A stretch of DNA of 64,000 bases from J084 sp964471405 (GCA_964471405.1 CAYYGH010000002.1:57105-121104); one strand, 5' to 3'. Counted from the first letter of the stretch, positions 1 through 8,391 are shown. Notes: a model not told the origin generated them from the letters alone. Numbers and translations are program-made.

Positions 1-2
1 AC

Positions 3-827
3 GAGCTGTTCAGCGATTCCGTACCGGTTGCGGGGCTGATCTTCCATGTCTCGCGCTGCGGATCGACGCTGGTGACCAAGGCGCTCGGGCGGCTGGACAG
101 CCATGTCATGATCTCCCAGGGAGCGCCTCTCCAGCGGGGTTTCTGGGCTGCGGCAACCGGGCAGTGGACGCGCCCCCTGCCCCAGGATGCGGTGACAGGG
201 CGCCGACTGCGCAACCTCGTGCGGGCGATGTGCCGGCGGCGGCATGAGGATGAACAGCGGGCGTTCGTGAAGTTCATCAGCTGGAACACGGTGTATGCCT
301 CCTTCATCCGGGCGGCTCTGCCCGGCGTGCCCGCGCTGTTCCTCTATCGCGATCCGGTGGAGGTGATTGCCTCGGTACGTCGGAACACCACTGCCGTCCT
401 GGAAGCGCGCGGCACGGGACTCGCCACGCTGTTGACGGGACGCCCGATCGACGAGATTGCGGCCATGGATGACGTGACCTATCTTGCCCATTGCTACCGC
501 CGCTATTTCGAGGTGGCGGCCGAAGAGGCAGGTGACGGCTTCGTCCTGCTGAACTACCGTGATCTCGGGGCCGATCGTTTTCCCGAGATCGTCAGACGGG
601 CTTTCGGCCTGCGGTTTGCGCCGGACGAACTCGCCCAGATGCAGGCGCAGTTTTCGGTGCATGCGAAGGATGACAGCGGCAAGCGCAGCTTCCGGGCGGA
701 CAGTGCGGCCAAGCAGGCAGCCTTGAATCCGGATGAAAAGGCCGTTATTCGCGAGGTTTGTGACTCCGCCATGAGGCGACTGGATGCCCATGCGGCCAAT
801 CTGTTCGCACCCAGGCAGGCGGCTTGA
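3..827 (+). CDS. Sulfotransferase-family protein, 5'-truncated by window edge
   Basis: The frame is open from the first bases of the window, so the true start lies outside; the GTG at 72 is internal. Just before it the frame reads GLIFHVSRCGSTL, which matches the 5'-phosphosulfate-binding loop of PAPS sulfotransferases (the CxSGST-like P-loop). Further on, LFLYRDPVEVIASVRRN matches the 3'-phosphate-binding element (YRDP...S..R). Together these support a PAPS-dependent sulfotransferase fold, probably acting on a carbohydrate or small acceptor. The acceptor cannot be read from the sequence. A GT2 glycosyltransferase starts 37 bp downstream on the same strand, so a role in decorating a surface glycan is a reasonable inference. 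Confidence 0.8.
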   Translation, partial: ELFSDSVPVAGLIFHVSRCGSTLVTKALGRLDSHVMISQGAPLQRGFWAAATGQWTRPLPQDAVTGRRLRNLVRAMCRRRHEDEQRAFVKFISWNTVYASFIRAALPGVPALFLYRDPVEVIASVRRNTTAVLEARGTGLATLLTGRPIDEIAAMDDVTYLAHCYRRYFEVAAEEAGDGFVLLNYRDLGADRFPEIVRRAFGLRFAPDELAQMQAQFSVHAKDDSGKRSFRADSAAKQAALNPDEKAVIREVCDSAMRRLDAHAANLFAPRQAA

Positions 828-864
828 GGGACACGCGCAGGCAATCGGGAAGGACCGGGAGACG

Positions 865-1614
865 ATGACGGTGCTGGCATTTCCGCGGCTGGTCTCGGTG
901 ATCATGCCGAACTACAATTACGGGCGCTTCATCGCTCAGGCGATTGACAGCGTCATCCAGCAGGACTACCGGCCGATCGAGCTGATCGTCGTTGATGACG
1001 GCAGCAGCGACGATTCCCTTGAACGCATCGCCGCCGCCCTTGAACGCCCGCATGAGCTTTCGCGCGCAGAGGTGATCTCGTTTCCGGAAAACCGCGGCAA
1101 GATCGCGGCGATGAACCGCGGGATCGAGCTGGCCTCCGGCGAATACAGCATCATTCTGGATGCGGACGACTTTCTTTCAAAATCCTATGTGAGCCGCTGT
1201 GTGGCCGAGCTGGAGCAGGCGCGCGAAGAGGATGAGACGATCGGTTTCGTCTATACGGACTGCAATCTCATCTCCGAACATGGGGACTATCTGGAACGGG
1301 GGCGGTCGACCGCCTTTGATCCCGCGCTGATCGAGCGGTTCAGCTTCATTCCCGAACCGGCGGTCGTGCTGACCGAGGCGCTCAAGTCCTGCTGGCCCTA
1401 TGATGAATCGATCCGCCGCGGTACCAAGCATCACAAGTGGCGCCGGATCATCGAGGCCGGCTGGAACGGCCGGCATCTGCCCGAGCCTCTGTTCTACTAC
1501 CGCATGCACGGGCAGAATCTTTCCGGTATCGGCACCCGCGTGCTGGGCGAGATCCGCGGCGGCCGACAGGGAGAACGCATCCTCTCCGGCTACTGGCCGA
1601 CACAGGCGCGCTGA
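865..1614 (+). CDS. Family 2 glycosyltransferase
   Basis: The 249-residue protein begins MTVLAFPRLVSVIMPNYNYG. The ATG at 865 is preceded by GGGAG and sits directly before the GT-A fold, so the longer frame back to 784 is probably not used. GT2 hallmarks in order are the N-terminal nucleotide-sugar segment VSVIMPNYNYGRF, the ELIVVDDGSSDDS motif, and LDADD, the DxD-type metal/UDP site near residue 100. It has no membrane segment, so it should be cytosolic or peripheral. Donor and acceptor are unknown. It follows the sulfotransferase on the same strand with a short gap, which suggests co-transcription in a polysaccharide-modification locus that extends off the left edge. Confidence 0.88.
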   Translation: MTVLAFPRLVSVIMPNYNYGRFIAQAIDSVIQQDYRPIELIVVDDGSSDDSLERIAAALERPHELSRAEVISFPENRGKIAAMNRGIELASGEYSIILDADDFLSKSYVSRCVAELEQAREEDETIGFVYTDCNLISEHGDYLERGRSTAFDPALIERFSFIPEPAVVLTEALKSCWPYDESIRRGTKHHKWRRIIEAGWNGRHLPEPLFYYRMHGQNLSGIGTRVLGEIRGGRQGERILSGYWPTQAR

Positions 1615-1700
1615 TCCGCCGCTCCTGCCGTCTTCCTTTCAGCCCGGCCGGTCGCGATGATATCGGCGCACCGGAGAGCCGGCCTGCAGCTTCCCTCGCG

Positions 1701-1735
1701 TCATTCGCCGGTTCCTCCGGCGAGTGCATCCAATG
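1701..1735 (-). repeat. REP-like palindrome, copy 1
   Basis: The core is TCGCCGG-ttcc-TCCGGCGA flanked by tcat on the left and a degenerate catcca on the right. It reads as the inverted form of the family unit gctggatCCGCCGG....CCGGCGGatgacga seen at least eight times in this window. Confidence 0.6.
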
Positions 1736-1826
1736 GGCGAGGCAGGCCAAACGCCGCTTATTACCTCCTTGCCCACCGAACCCGCCGGATATGACATCCA
1801 CAATGCCGGATGCTCTCTTCCCCTTC

Positions 1827-1860
1827 CGCTGGACCCGTCGGTCTTGGCCGGCGGATGACG
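1827..1860 (+). repeat. REP-like palindrome, copy 2
   Basis: The unit starts cgctggaccc, has arms gtcgg/ccggc around tcttgg, and ends ggatgacg. It is in the forward orientation relative to the family unit. The flanks (cgctgga on the left, gatgacg on the right) match the copy at 31984-32018. Confidence 0.65.
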
Positions 1861-1980
1861 TGGAGAGGGACCGGCGGGTGATGAGAGGGGATATGAATCA
1901 CGGAGGAAAAGTTCGGCAGATGACGAGAGGGGAGAGGTCGGTGAGTGACGCCCCACCCGTGCTCCGACTACCATCGCCGC

Positions 1981-2008
1981 TCACTGGCTCATGATCACCG
2001 ATCACCGG
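1981..2008. repeat. Heptamer array overlapping a stop codon
   Basis: GATCACC occurs twice in tandem (1993-2006), preceded by related tcactgg. On the minus strand this reads GGTGATC GGTGATC and supplies the last codons and the TGA stop of the J-domain gene. Similar 7-bp arrays lie at 8392-8436, 26741-26761 and 32024-32044. Confidence 0.5.
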
Positions 2009-2519
2009 CCTCCCGTTCTCCCAGACGGGCGCACAGCATGCTGTAGGCGGCCTGGATCCGGACGAAGCGTTCGCGAACCTCGGGATCGTCGCTGCCCGCC
2101 ACATCCGGATGATGCTGCTTGGCGAGCGCCCGGTAGCGCTGCTTGACTTCTTCGAGATCGGCCCCGGGCTCCAGTCCCAGTGTCCGGTACGCCGCCTTTT
2201 CGGCCGGCGTCCAGGAATCGGCGGCATAGGCATAGGTCGCGGACTGGCGGTATCCCCGGCGGGCCGCCTGCTCATCAGCCATGAAGGCCCGGATCGCCTC
2301 TTCGCTCATCCCGGCAAAGAAGTTCCAGCCGCGATTGTATTCCTCCACATGCCGCCGGCAGAAATACCAGCGCTCGCGGGAGAAGGGGGAACGGGGCGCC
2401 GGATACTCCCCCCGCTCGGTGCAGCCTTCCCGGTCACACAGGCGCACGCGCACCGGATCCCGCTCCTTGAGATAGCCGCCCCAGCGCGGAAAGCCGAAAT
2501 CGCGTGGTCGCCTCGTCAT
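1995..2519 (-). CDS. J-domain (DnaJ-like) protein
   Basis: This 174-residue protein has a J domain at its C-terminus (about residues 110-172): YRTLGLEPGADLEEVKQRYR, then the essential KQHHPDVAG (HPD) tripeptide and RIQAAYSML. The HPD loop stimulates DnaK ATPase, so it should be a specialised DnaK co-chaperone. The N-terminal half carries two Cys pairs (CDREGC and an FCRRHVEEYN segment) and a WNFFAGMSEEAI stretch typical of small alphaproteobacterial J proteins of unknown client. It has no G/F or CxxCxGxG region. The ATG at 2519 (MTRRPRDFGF) was chosen because the upstream extension is low complexity. The stop codon lies inside a heptamer repeat. Confidence 0.85.
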   Translation of the reverse strand: MTRRPRDFGFPRWGGYLKERDPVRVRLCDREGCTERGEYPAPRSPFSRERWYFCRRHVEEYNRGWNFFAGMSEEAIRAFMADEQAARRGYRQSATYAYAADSWTPAEKAAYRTLGLEPGADLEEVKQRYRALAKQHHPDVAGSDDPEVRERFVRIQAAYSMLCARLGEREAGDR

Positions 2520-2597
2520 CGCTGTCGATCGATCATTCAGCCCTCCGGACCGCCTCCTGCGGTCCGGAACATCACCGCGGTCCACGAGTCGGACCGG

Positions 2598-4301
2598 TCA
2601 GCCTCGGCCGGCCTCGTCATTCGTGGCTTCGGCTGCGGACGTTTCCGCCGCGGGAACAAACCGGGCAAGCTTGCGCTGGAGAGCATCAAGCCGGCGTTTG
2701 CGCTCCTGCTCATCCGGCAGGGCGGCGAGCTGCTGCACGAAGCCCTTGGAGCGCATGTAGCGTCTGGCCTCCTCGACGGCAAGCTGCTGCGCACGCCCTT
2801 CCGTCAACAGCCCCTGCTCGATAAGGGCGAAGATCCGCATCACCGCATCATAGGGCGGCATCCGGCTGGCGCGGAGCTTGTCGAAGATCTTCGCCTTCTC
2901 AAGCAGGATCACGCACAGAGCATCCAGCCGATCGGCCAGCTGATCGCGGGTGAACCGCGTCAGCGTGGAGGAGAGAACCCGCTGCTGAAAATCGGCGAGC
3001 CGCTTCATCGCCCGGGCCGGCGAGTCCTCATCCTTCAGCCAGAAGGCTTCGTCCGGCCCGGTGAGCTGAGGCAGCATGTAGTTGGCGAGCATGCGCTTGT
3101 TGTCGGCTCCCAGCACGAAGGGTTCGAGATCAAGCAGCGCCGCCAGCCGCTCGGCCGGTGTCTTGCAAGTCTCAAGATAGCGGGCAATCGTCTGGGAATT
3201 GAGGAAGCGGGCTGCGCGTTCCTCCAGCTGCTGAACCAGCCCGGCGCCCGCCCCTTCCATCTGAAGATTGCCCCCCAGCTCCTGCGCCACGCGGGCGATG
3301 GCTCGGAATTCCTCGATCAGCGAGCCCTGAGTCCAGCGCCGCTGCTGGCCGATGGCCTCCACCAGCTGGCGCTCAAGAACGCGACGGCTCTGCCGCAGCA
3401 GCCGCGCCTCCATGAAGCGGGCCAGACGGGCGGCCAGTCCGGTAGGGGCGCGCCCATGCCCCGGCCCCGATCCCAGCAGCGTCGCGATCGCAAATATGCG
3501 CTCGACAGCGGCACGCGTGCCGAGCACCTCGTCAAGCACGCCCCGCAAGGCCAGAATCTCGGCAATGTAGTGATCGATGATGCGGCTGGCCCAGGCAGGG
3601 TGGTTCTCACGCATGAGCCCCAGCAGCCGCCGCAGCTTCTCCACGCCGGTGCGGCAACGCGCCAGATCCTGTGCGATCGCCCCACAGAGCAGGAAGCCGC
3701 GCTCCTTCTCCCCCTCAAGGCCGGCAAGCAGAGAAGCGAACCGCTCTTCGTCGATCACCGGGAAGCCGGCTTCACTGAGTGCCTTGAGCGCGGCGGCGGC
3801 CTCATCAATCAGGCTGTAGAGCTTCTTTACCCGCTCGCCGACAGCCTCTCCCGTCATCTTCACCTGGGCCACGGCCGCGCGCTGGACCGCGCCCTGCAAG
3901 GTGGTCCCGGCCTGTGAAAGACGCAGATAGTTGTCATAGCCGTAAAGGATCTCAAGCGGGGTCAGCTGCCAGTCATCAAGACTGTCGCGCAACAGTTCGC
4001 CGATCTGCTGGCGCCCGTCGGTGCTGTAGAGGTCCGATACCTTTTCGCAGCCGGCCGTCGGCTTGATGACATCGAATTTGGATGTGCGGATCTTGCGGCC
4101 CTTGTAGAGCACCTCGAAGGAGTGAAACTGACCGTCCTTCGGGTTGAAACGTTCCCGCAGCACCCGCACGGCCGTAAAGGTGGTCGTGCGGAATGCCTTT
4201 TCGGCCGCGCGCACGGCCGCATTCTGGTCATCGAAGATCTCGATGACCGTCCAGCTATTGCCGCGAAGTCCCTGCAGCTCGAAATGGACGTTGCGGCCCA
4301 T
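2598..4301 (-). CDS. Conserved-looking protein of unknown function, 567 aa
   Basis: I do not recognise a family. The protein is soluble-looking (no signal peptide or membrane segment) and mostly alpha-helical, with many charged heptad-like stretches such as LLEKAKIFDKLRAS and the RKRRLDALQRKLARF tail. The N-terminal 100 residues (VHFELQGLRGNSWTVIEIFDDQNAAVRAAEKAF) look like a small alpha/beta domain that continues through a VLYKGRKIRTSKF strand pair. The length and the strong coding bias in this frame on the minus strand argue that it is real, although a 602-codon open frame lies opposite. It ends 78 bp before the J-domain gene on the same strand and may be co-transcribed with it. No catalytic motif is visible; a structural or scaffold role is only a guess. 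Confidence 0.75.
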   Translation of the reverse strand: MGRNVHFELQGLRGNSWTVIEIFDDQNAAVRAAEKAFRTTTFTAVRVLRERFNPKDGQFHSFEVLYKGRKIRTSKFDVIKPTAGCEKVSDLYSTDGRQQIGELLRDSLDDWQLTPLEILYGYDNYLRLSQAGTTLQGAVQRAAVAQVKMTGEAVGERVKKLYSLIDEAAAALKALSEAGFPVIDEERFASLLAGLEGEKERGFLLCGAIAQDLARCRTGVEKLRRLLGLMRENHPAWASRIIDHYIAEILALRGVLDEVLGTRAAVERIFAIATLLGSGPGHGRAPTGLAARLARFMEARLLRQSRRVLERQLVEAIGQQRRWTQGSLIEEFRAIARVAQELGGNLQMEGAGAGLVQQLEERAARFLNSQTIARYLETCKTPAERLAALLDLEPFVLGADNKRMLANYMLPQLTGPDEAFWLKDEDSPARAMKRLADFQQRVLSSTLTRFTRDQLADRLDALCVILLEKAKIFDKLRASRMPPYDAVMRIFALIEQGLLTEGRAQQLAVEEARRYMRSKGFVQQLAALPDEQERKRRLDALQRKLARFVPAAETSAAEATNDEAGRG

Positions 4302-4591
4302 GCCGATAGACCCACATGATGTCCGCCCTCAAGAAGGCGGATGATCTGCACAATTCACCTAAAATCCCACGTAATCCGGGCCACGGTAGCGATGCAAGGT
4401 TTAACATTGTCTTGCATGGAAACCATGTCCCCCCAATACATTGGCAAATAATGCCTTTCAGGACTCCCTCGGGTATGGATTGCGGCCCGGCATCCGGCAT
4501 TGCTAGAGCAGCGCGCAATCGGCCGATCCGCCGAAGCCGCGAACGGCATGCGACAAGACCTGAGGAACGGAAACGGGATACGGGGGAATAT
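4302..4591. other. Divergent promoter region
   Basis: These 290 bp separate the minus-strand 567-aa gene from the plus-strand DUF481 gene. The left part is locally AT-richer (around 4395-4450). It contains a perfect 7-bp dyad (see 4392-4417). I see no convincing -35/-10 pair and no small ORF with family features. Confidence 0.45.
4392..4417. promoter_or_regulatory. Perfect inverted repeat ATGCAAG-N12-CTTGCAT
   Basis: The two 7-bp arms are exact inverted copies separated by 12 AT-rich bases (gtttaacattgt), in a divergent intergenic region. The spacing fits one and two-thirds helical turns, as for many dimeric repressors. I cannot name the regulator. Confidence 0.35.
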
Positions 4592-5689
4592 ATGGCCATG
4601 CCCGCAAGAAGGAAGACGCCCTTCCAGACACGCCACAGCACGGGACGCCACCATGCTTCCATGCCGGGGGGATGGCGAAAGGGTGTCTTCCTTTTCTTCG
4701 GCGTGACGATCGCACTCGCCACCCCGACAGGAGAACCGCAGGCGGCGGCTCGAGCTGGGGATGGAAACACGCGCGGCACCACCGGGATCACACCGCTTGT
4801 CACCCTGCTTGCCCGGGCTCAGGATCCCGCCGCCTGGCAGGCCTTCACGCGCCTCCTCCAGATGCTGCCGGCAGCGCAGAGAGCCTCTGTCCTGCAGCAG
4901 CTCTGCCAGCAGGCGGAAAAGGCCGCAACCCTCCCCCTGCGCGCGTCGGGGCTGTGCCCGGATCCCGCATCGGGAGCGGATGTGCTGGCAGCCGATGGTG
5001 CCTCCTCTGCCGCCGCGGCCCAGGAGGAAGGGAAGGCCGCAGCCAGGGCGATTACCGGTGCACTCGATCTGGGGGCCTCTCTGTCCTCCGGTGATACCCG
5101 GGAACGGGCCCTGTCCGCCCGCATCGAGGCCCGGCAGGGTCTGGGCGAACACTGGCGCCATGAACTGGCGGTGGATGGGGACTGGGCCCGCCGCAGCGGT
5201 GCGACCAGCCAGCAGCGGCTCACGGGAGAACACCGGCTGTTCTATGCCTTCAGCAAACGCGCCACGGTCTTCCAGTTCCTGCGCGGAGAATATGATCGCT
5301 TTGCCGGCTTCGACTACCGGATCACGGAGAGTATCGGCGTGGGCTATGATGTCGTAAGCACCCCCCGTCTTACCTGGCATCTGGAAGGCGGTCCCGGCGT
5401 GCGCTTCATTGCGCTTGCCGACAGTCCGGCCATGGAACAGGAGCCGATCGCGCGGCTGTCAAGTGAACTCACATGGCGCCTGCAACCGGACTGGACGCTC
5501 GAAAATCGATCCAGCGCCTTTCTTGGTGGCGAGGGCAATACGCTTGAGAACAGAATTTCGCTGGAGGCGCGGATCAACAGCGCCCTGTTCGGTCGCGTGT
5601 CCCTTCATCTGCGCTACGACACGAAGGACCTCGCAGGCATCAGCAAGCTGGACACCCTGACCAGGTTTTCCATCGGCTACCGGTTCTAG
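4592..5689 (+). CDS. DUF481-family outer-membrane beta-barrel protein
   Basis: The 365-residue protein has an N-terminal basic stretch and a hydrophobic segment (GVFLFFGVTIALATP, about residues 31-45) that fits a signal peptide. A low-complexity linker follows. The C-terminal 220 residues are DUF481-like: paired amphipathic strands such as ALSARIEARQGLG, HELAVDGDWARRSG, EHRLFYAFSKRATVFQFLRGEYDRF and ITESIGVGYDVV. The terminal GYRF ends in Phe, as expected for a BamA-assembled barrel. Family members (E. coli YdiY-like) are outer-membrane proteins of unknown function. The ATG at 4592 has a strong GGGGGA Shine-Dalgarno 5 bp upstream; the reading frame to 4316 has none. Confidence 0.82.
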   Translation: MAMPARRKTPFQTRHSTGRHHASMPGGWRKGVFLFFGVTIALATPTGEPQAAARAGDGNTRGTTGITPLVTLLARAQDPAAWQAFTRLLQMLPAAQRASVLQQLCQQAEKAATLPLRASGLCPDPASGADVLAADGASSAAAAQEEGKAAARAITGALDLGASLSSGDTRERALSARIEARQGLGEHWRHELAVDGDWARRSGATSQQRLTGEHRLFYAFSKRATVFQFLRGEYDRFAGFDYRITESIGVGYDVVSTPRLTWHLEGGPGVRFIALADSPAMEQEPIARLSSELTWRLQPDWTLENRSSAFLGGEGNTLENRISLEARINSALFGRVSLHLRYDTKDLAGISKLDTLTRFSIGYRF

Positions 5690-5738
5690 AGCCCTGCCTG
5701 CGGGCTCGGACCGCCACCGGCCCGATTACGCTCGTCCC

Positions 5739-6077
5739 TTACCATTCGTCTTGAAGCCGGGCGGCAAGGCGCTCTCGTGTCGGCGCATCCAGATCTGCAA
5801 GAGCGGCCGCCAGCTGGCGCGTATTCCGGCGCAGAGCGTGCAGCTGGTCGAGGAGATCGAGAATGATCTCCACCCCCGCCTCGTTGACTCCCATATCCTC
5901 GATCAGCTCGCGGATGAGAGAGATGCGGGCGACGTCGATATCCGCAAACAGCGGTGCCCCGCCCGGCTCGCGCATGGCGGGCACGACAAGTCCCATGCGG
6001 CACCACCGCCGCAATCTGCGGCGCGTGAGGCCGGAAACCAGGCCCAGAACCTCCATTTCCGAATAGACCCGCATCAT
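5739..6077 (-). CDS. cbpM: CbpM-like MerR-family chaperone modulator
   Basis: The 112-residue protein has a MerR-type winged helix at its N-terminus (YSEMEVLGLVSGLTRRRLRRW, then GLVVPAM and PLFADIDVARISLI) and a helical tail (IEDMGVNEAGVEIILDLLDQL). This matches CbpM, the modulator that binds the J domain of CbpA and blocks its interaction with DnaK. The start ATG overlaps the cbpA stop (ATGA at 6074-6077), so the two are translationally coupled and probably made in a fixed ratio. A second in-frame ATG follows immediately. Confidence 0.85.
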   Translation of the reverse strand: MMRVYSEMEVLGLVSGLTRRRLRRWCRMGLVVPAMREPGGAPLFADIDVARISLIRELIEDMGVNEAGVEIILDLLDQLHALRRNTRQLAAALADLDAPTRERLAARLQDEW

Positions 6078-6997
6078 GCCACCTCCCTCATCTTCGCGCG
6101 CGGATCATAAGCATGCTTGCTGCGCCATTCCTTCATGAAGGACTTCAGCTCCGGATCGATATGCTCGGGCAGCACGATCTTGAGCCGCACCAGCTGATCG
6201 CCGGTCCCGGCCCGCGTGCGAATCCCCTTGCCCTTCAGCCGCAGCGTCTTGCCCGAGGAACTGCCGGGCGGCACCGTCACCTTCACCCGGCCGTCCAATG
6301 TCGGCACCTCGACCTTGCCTCCAAGCACCGCCTCATCGATGGTAATCGGCAGATCCAGCAGAATGTCGCGCCCTTCCCGCCGGAAGAAGGGGTGTGGGGT
6401 TACCGTGATTTCAATCAACGCATCCCCGGGCGGACCACCTTCGATGCCCGGCTCTCCCTTGCCTTTCAGACGCAGCACTTGGCCGGTCTCCACGCCGGCG
6501 GGGATGGTAAGATCGATGCTCGATCCATCTGCCAGCGTCAGACGCCGGCTACCGCCGCGGGCGGCCGTCACGAAGTCCACCGGCATGCGGTAGCGCACAT
6601 CGGCTCCGCGGCGGGCCATGCGCATGCGGGCACCACCCCCTCGCCTCCTGGCCGAGAAGAAATCGCCGAAGAGATCCTCGATGTCGAAGATGTCTTCAAA
6701 TCCCGCCTGACCGGCATAGCGGTCACCGCCGGGACCGCTGGCGAAATCCCGATAGCGGAAGGTCGGGCGTTCCTGCCCCTGTTCATCGATCTCGCCACGA
6801 TCGTATTTGGCCCGCTTTTCCGGATCCTTGAGAATTTCGTAGGCGCGCGAGACGTCCTTGAACGCCTCCTCGGCCGCCTTGTCGCCAGGGCGCAGATCGG
6901 GATGCAGCTTCTTGGCTTTCTCGCGATAGGCCTTTGCGATCTCCTCCTGGCTTGCCGTCTTCGGAACACCCAGGATCTCGTACAGGGATTTTGCCAT
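6074..6997 (-). CDS. cbpA: CbpA-type DnaJ co-chaperone
   Basis: The 307-residue protein starts MAKSLYEILGVPKTASQEEI. It has a J domain (1-70) with HPD inside KKLHPDLRPG, a Gly/Phe/Arg linker (FASGPGGDRY to SARRRGGGARM), and two C-terminal peptide-binding beta domains (VTAARGGSRRLTLADG; PITIDEAVLGGKVEVPTLDG). There is no CxxCxGxG zinc domain, which makes it a type II (CbpA/DJA7) protein rather than DnaJ. It should deliver unfolded clients to DnaK. I placed the start at the J-domain Met; the frame runs further upstream but without homology. It overlaps cbpM by 4 bp and is divergent from two hsp20 genes. Confidence 0.92.
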   Translation of the reverse strand: MAKSLYEILGVPKTASQEEIAKAYREKAKKLHPDLRPGDKAAEEAFKDVSRAYEILKDPEKRAKYDRGEIDEQGQERPTFRYRDFASGPGGDRYAGQAGFEDIFDIEDLFGDFFSARRRGGGARMRMARRGADVRYRMPVDFVTAARGGSRRLTLADGSSIDLTIPAGVETGQVLRLKGKGEPGIEGGPPGDALIEITVTPHPFFRREGRDILLDLPITIDEAVLGGKVEVPTLDGRVKVTVPPGSSSGKTLRLKGKGIRTRAGTGDQLVRLKIVLPEHIDPELKSFMKEWRSKHAYDPRAKMREVA

Positions 6998-7320
6998 TGT
7001 TTCCTCAGACCCTTCCGTTCCTGCCACAACCGGCTCTTGGACCGTCCGTTCCCTTCTGCCGCCTGCGGCTTTTCGCAGCTGTCCTCCTACCCTCCTGCCC
7101 AGGCGGCATGACACCTGCGTGCCCCGTGCCCTCCCTGCTAATAACGCCGAGAACACAAAATGTTTCCGCATCCTCGCAGCCAGCGAAGCGAGCGGGCAAG
7201 GCGGTCCGGGAACAATTCCTCTGCCCATGCATTTATCTGACGACAAGGCGGATGGGCATGCCGGCCACACGGCGCCGCGCCCAGCCGTAGCAGCAGCAAA
7301 CAGCACAGGAGACAGGAATC
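6998..7320. other. Divergent regulatory region of the heat-shock island
   Basis: These 323 bp separate cbpA (minus) from hsp20 (plus) and must hold both promoters. I see no CIRCE element (TTAGCACTC-N9-GAGTGCTAA). A CCCATGCATTTA stretch near 7223-7234 loosely resembles a sigma-32 -10 element, but no matching CTTGAA lies at the right distance, so I do not call a promoter. Confidence 0.4.
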
Positions 7321-7755
7321 ATGTGGGAGCAGTGGTTGCTGCGGGATTCTCCTCTCCAGGAGGTTGAACGCCTGCGGCATCTCTTCGAAAACTGGCTGAG
7401 CGGCCTTGAGCAGGTCACCGGTGTGGGAGCGGCCGAGTTTCCGCCGGTTCAGATCTGGGGTGATGAACATGGGCTCATCCTGATCGCCGAGCTGCCGGGC
7501 GTGCTGCCGGCCGATCTCGACGTGACGGTGCATCAGAACACCCTCACCATCCGGGGCACCCGGAAGGCTCCTGAAGAGGAAGTCACACGCTGGTTGAGAC
7601 GCGAACGGGCTTATGGCGATTTCCAGCGCACGATCGCACTGCCATTCCCCGTAGACGGCAGCAAGGTCAAGGCAAGCTTCGAGAATGGCGTGCTGACACT
7701 GGAAATGCCGCGCCCTGAATCCGATCGTCCGCGGCGGATTGCCATCGCGAGCTGA
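7321..7755 (+). CDS. Small heat-shock protein Hsp20 (first copy)
   Basis: The 144-residue protein has a short helical N-terminus (PLQEVERLRHLFENWLSG) and an alpha-crystallin domain (about 45-140) with ELPGVLPADLDVTVHQNTLTIRG and the signature ASFENGVLTLEMPRP (the A-x-x-x-N-G-V-L motif). Members are ATP-independent holdases that keep unfolding proteins soluble for DnaK. The C-terminal IAI serves as the I-x-I anchor that docks subunits in the oligomer. AGGAGA precedes the ATG. It is the first gene of a two-gene hsp20 operon facing cbpAM. Confidence 0.92.
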   Translation: MWEQWLLRDSPLQEVERLRHLFENWLSGLEQVTGVGAAEFPPVQIWGDEHGLILIAELPGVLPADLDVTVHQNTLTIRGTRKAPEEEVTRWLRRERAYGDFQRTIALPFPVDGSKVKASFENGVLTLEMPRPESDRPRRIAIAS

Positions 7756-7789
7756 TCGGCTCCGTGGCAGGAAAGGGAGTACAAGGACA

Positions 7790-8197
7790 ATGACCGAGAA
7801 GAAGGAAATCAAGGTCCGGGTCGCGGATCAGGAGCAGCCTCCCGCCGGTGAGCGGATGGAAAGCCGGCCCGTCGTGGCCCCGCGCACGGACATCTATGAG
7901 ACGGCCGACGGCATCGTCTTCCTGATCGAGCTGCCCGGCGTGCGGCCGGAAGATGCGGATGTCACGGTGGAAAAGAACGTGCTGAGCGTGCGGGCCCGGC
8001 GTCCCTTTGCCGCGCCTAAGGGCCTCAACCGGCTCTATGCGGAATGGCGGCCGCGGGACTTTGAACGCCGTTTCACGCTTGGCCCCGATCTTGATACCGA
8101 GAATGTGGAGGCGAAGCTGCAGCACGGCGTTCTGCGACTCGCCCTGAAAAGGCGCGGTCCCGAACCGGAGCGCAAGATCAAGATCGAGGCGGCCTGA
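7790..8197 (+). CDS. Small heat-shock protein Hsp20 (second copy)
   Basis: The 135-residue protein has a short polar N-terminal arm (MTEKKEIKVRVADQEQPPAG) and then an alpha-crystallin domain (about 30-125): TDIYETADGIVFLIELPGVRPEDADVTVEK fits the family start, and AKLQHGVLRLALKR is the conserved G-V-L strand. The terminal KIKIEAA contains the I-x-I-type anchor. I chose the ATG at 7790, which follows AAGGA with good spacing; the frame open from 7739 overlaps the first hsp20. The two paralogues differ most in their N-terminal arms, so they may form mixed oligomers. A hairpin terminator follows. Confidence 0.92.
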   Translation: MTEKKEIKVRVADQEQPPAGERMESRPVVAPRTDIYETADGIVFLIELPGVRPEDADVTVEKNVLSVRARRPFAAPKGLNRLYAEWRPRDFERRFTLGPDLDTENVEAKLQHGVLRLALKRRGPEPERKIKIEAA

Positions 8198-8228
8198 GAC
8201 CGGCCCGATCGCCGAAGATTGATGGAAG

Positions 8229-8259
8229 GTGCCATCATCCGTGCGGGTGGTGGCACTTT
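8229..8259 (+). terminator. Rho-independent-type terminator after hsp20 operon
   Basis: GTGCCATCATCC pairs with GGGTGGTGGCAC (12 pairs, two G-U) around the tetraloop GTGC and is followed by TTTCC. It lies 31 bp after the second hsp20 stop. Confidence 0.7.
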
Positions 8260-8391
8260 CCGTCTTCCTGCCCTGTTCCACTAGATACGCAGGCGCCCGG
8301 CCTTCCGGACCCCACGAAAGATATCTCCCGCACCTGCCCACCAACAACCGGCAGACATCCCCGTCAGCCGGCCCGCACCCTCCTTCCGAAG

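Larger units (their letters stand above)
1615..1994. other. Intergenic region with palindromic repeats
   Basis: No credible gene is visible in these 380 bp between the converging GT2 and J-domain genes. The short frames here lack ribosome-binding sites and family features. The space holds two copies of the window's REP-like palindrome (1701-1735 and 1827-1860), a further half copy near 1871-1888 (ccggcgggtgatgagagg), and a heptamer array at the right edge. Confidence 0.6.

Noticed and set aside
2109..3917. 602-codon open frame on the plus strand opposite the 567-aa gene
   Set aside because: It has no motif, an odd composition and no ribosome-binding site. It is the antisense shadow of a G+C-rich gene with strong codon bias.
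6998..7320. Sigma-32 or CIRCE control of the heat-shock island
   Set aside because: No CIRCE dyad is present. A possible sigma-32 -10 lacks a matching -35 at the right distance, so I leave it uncalled.
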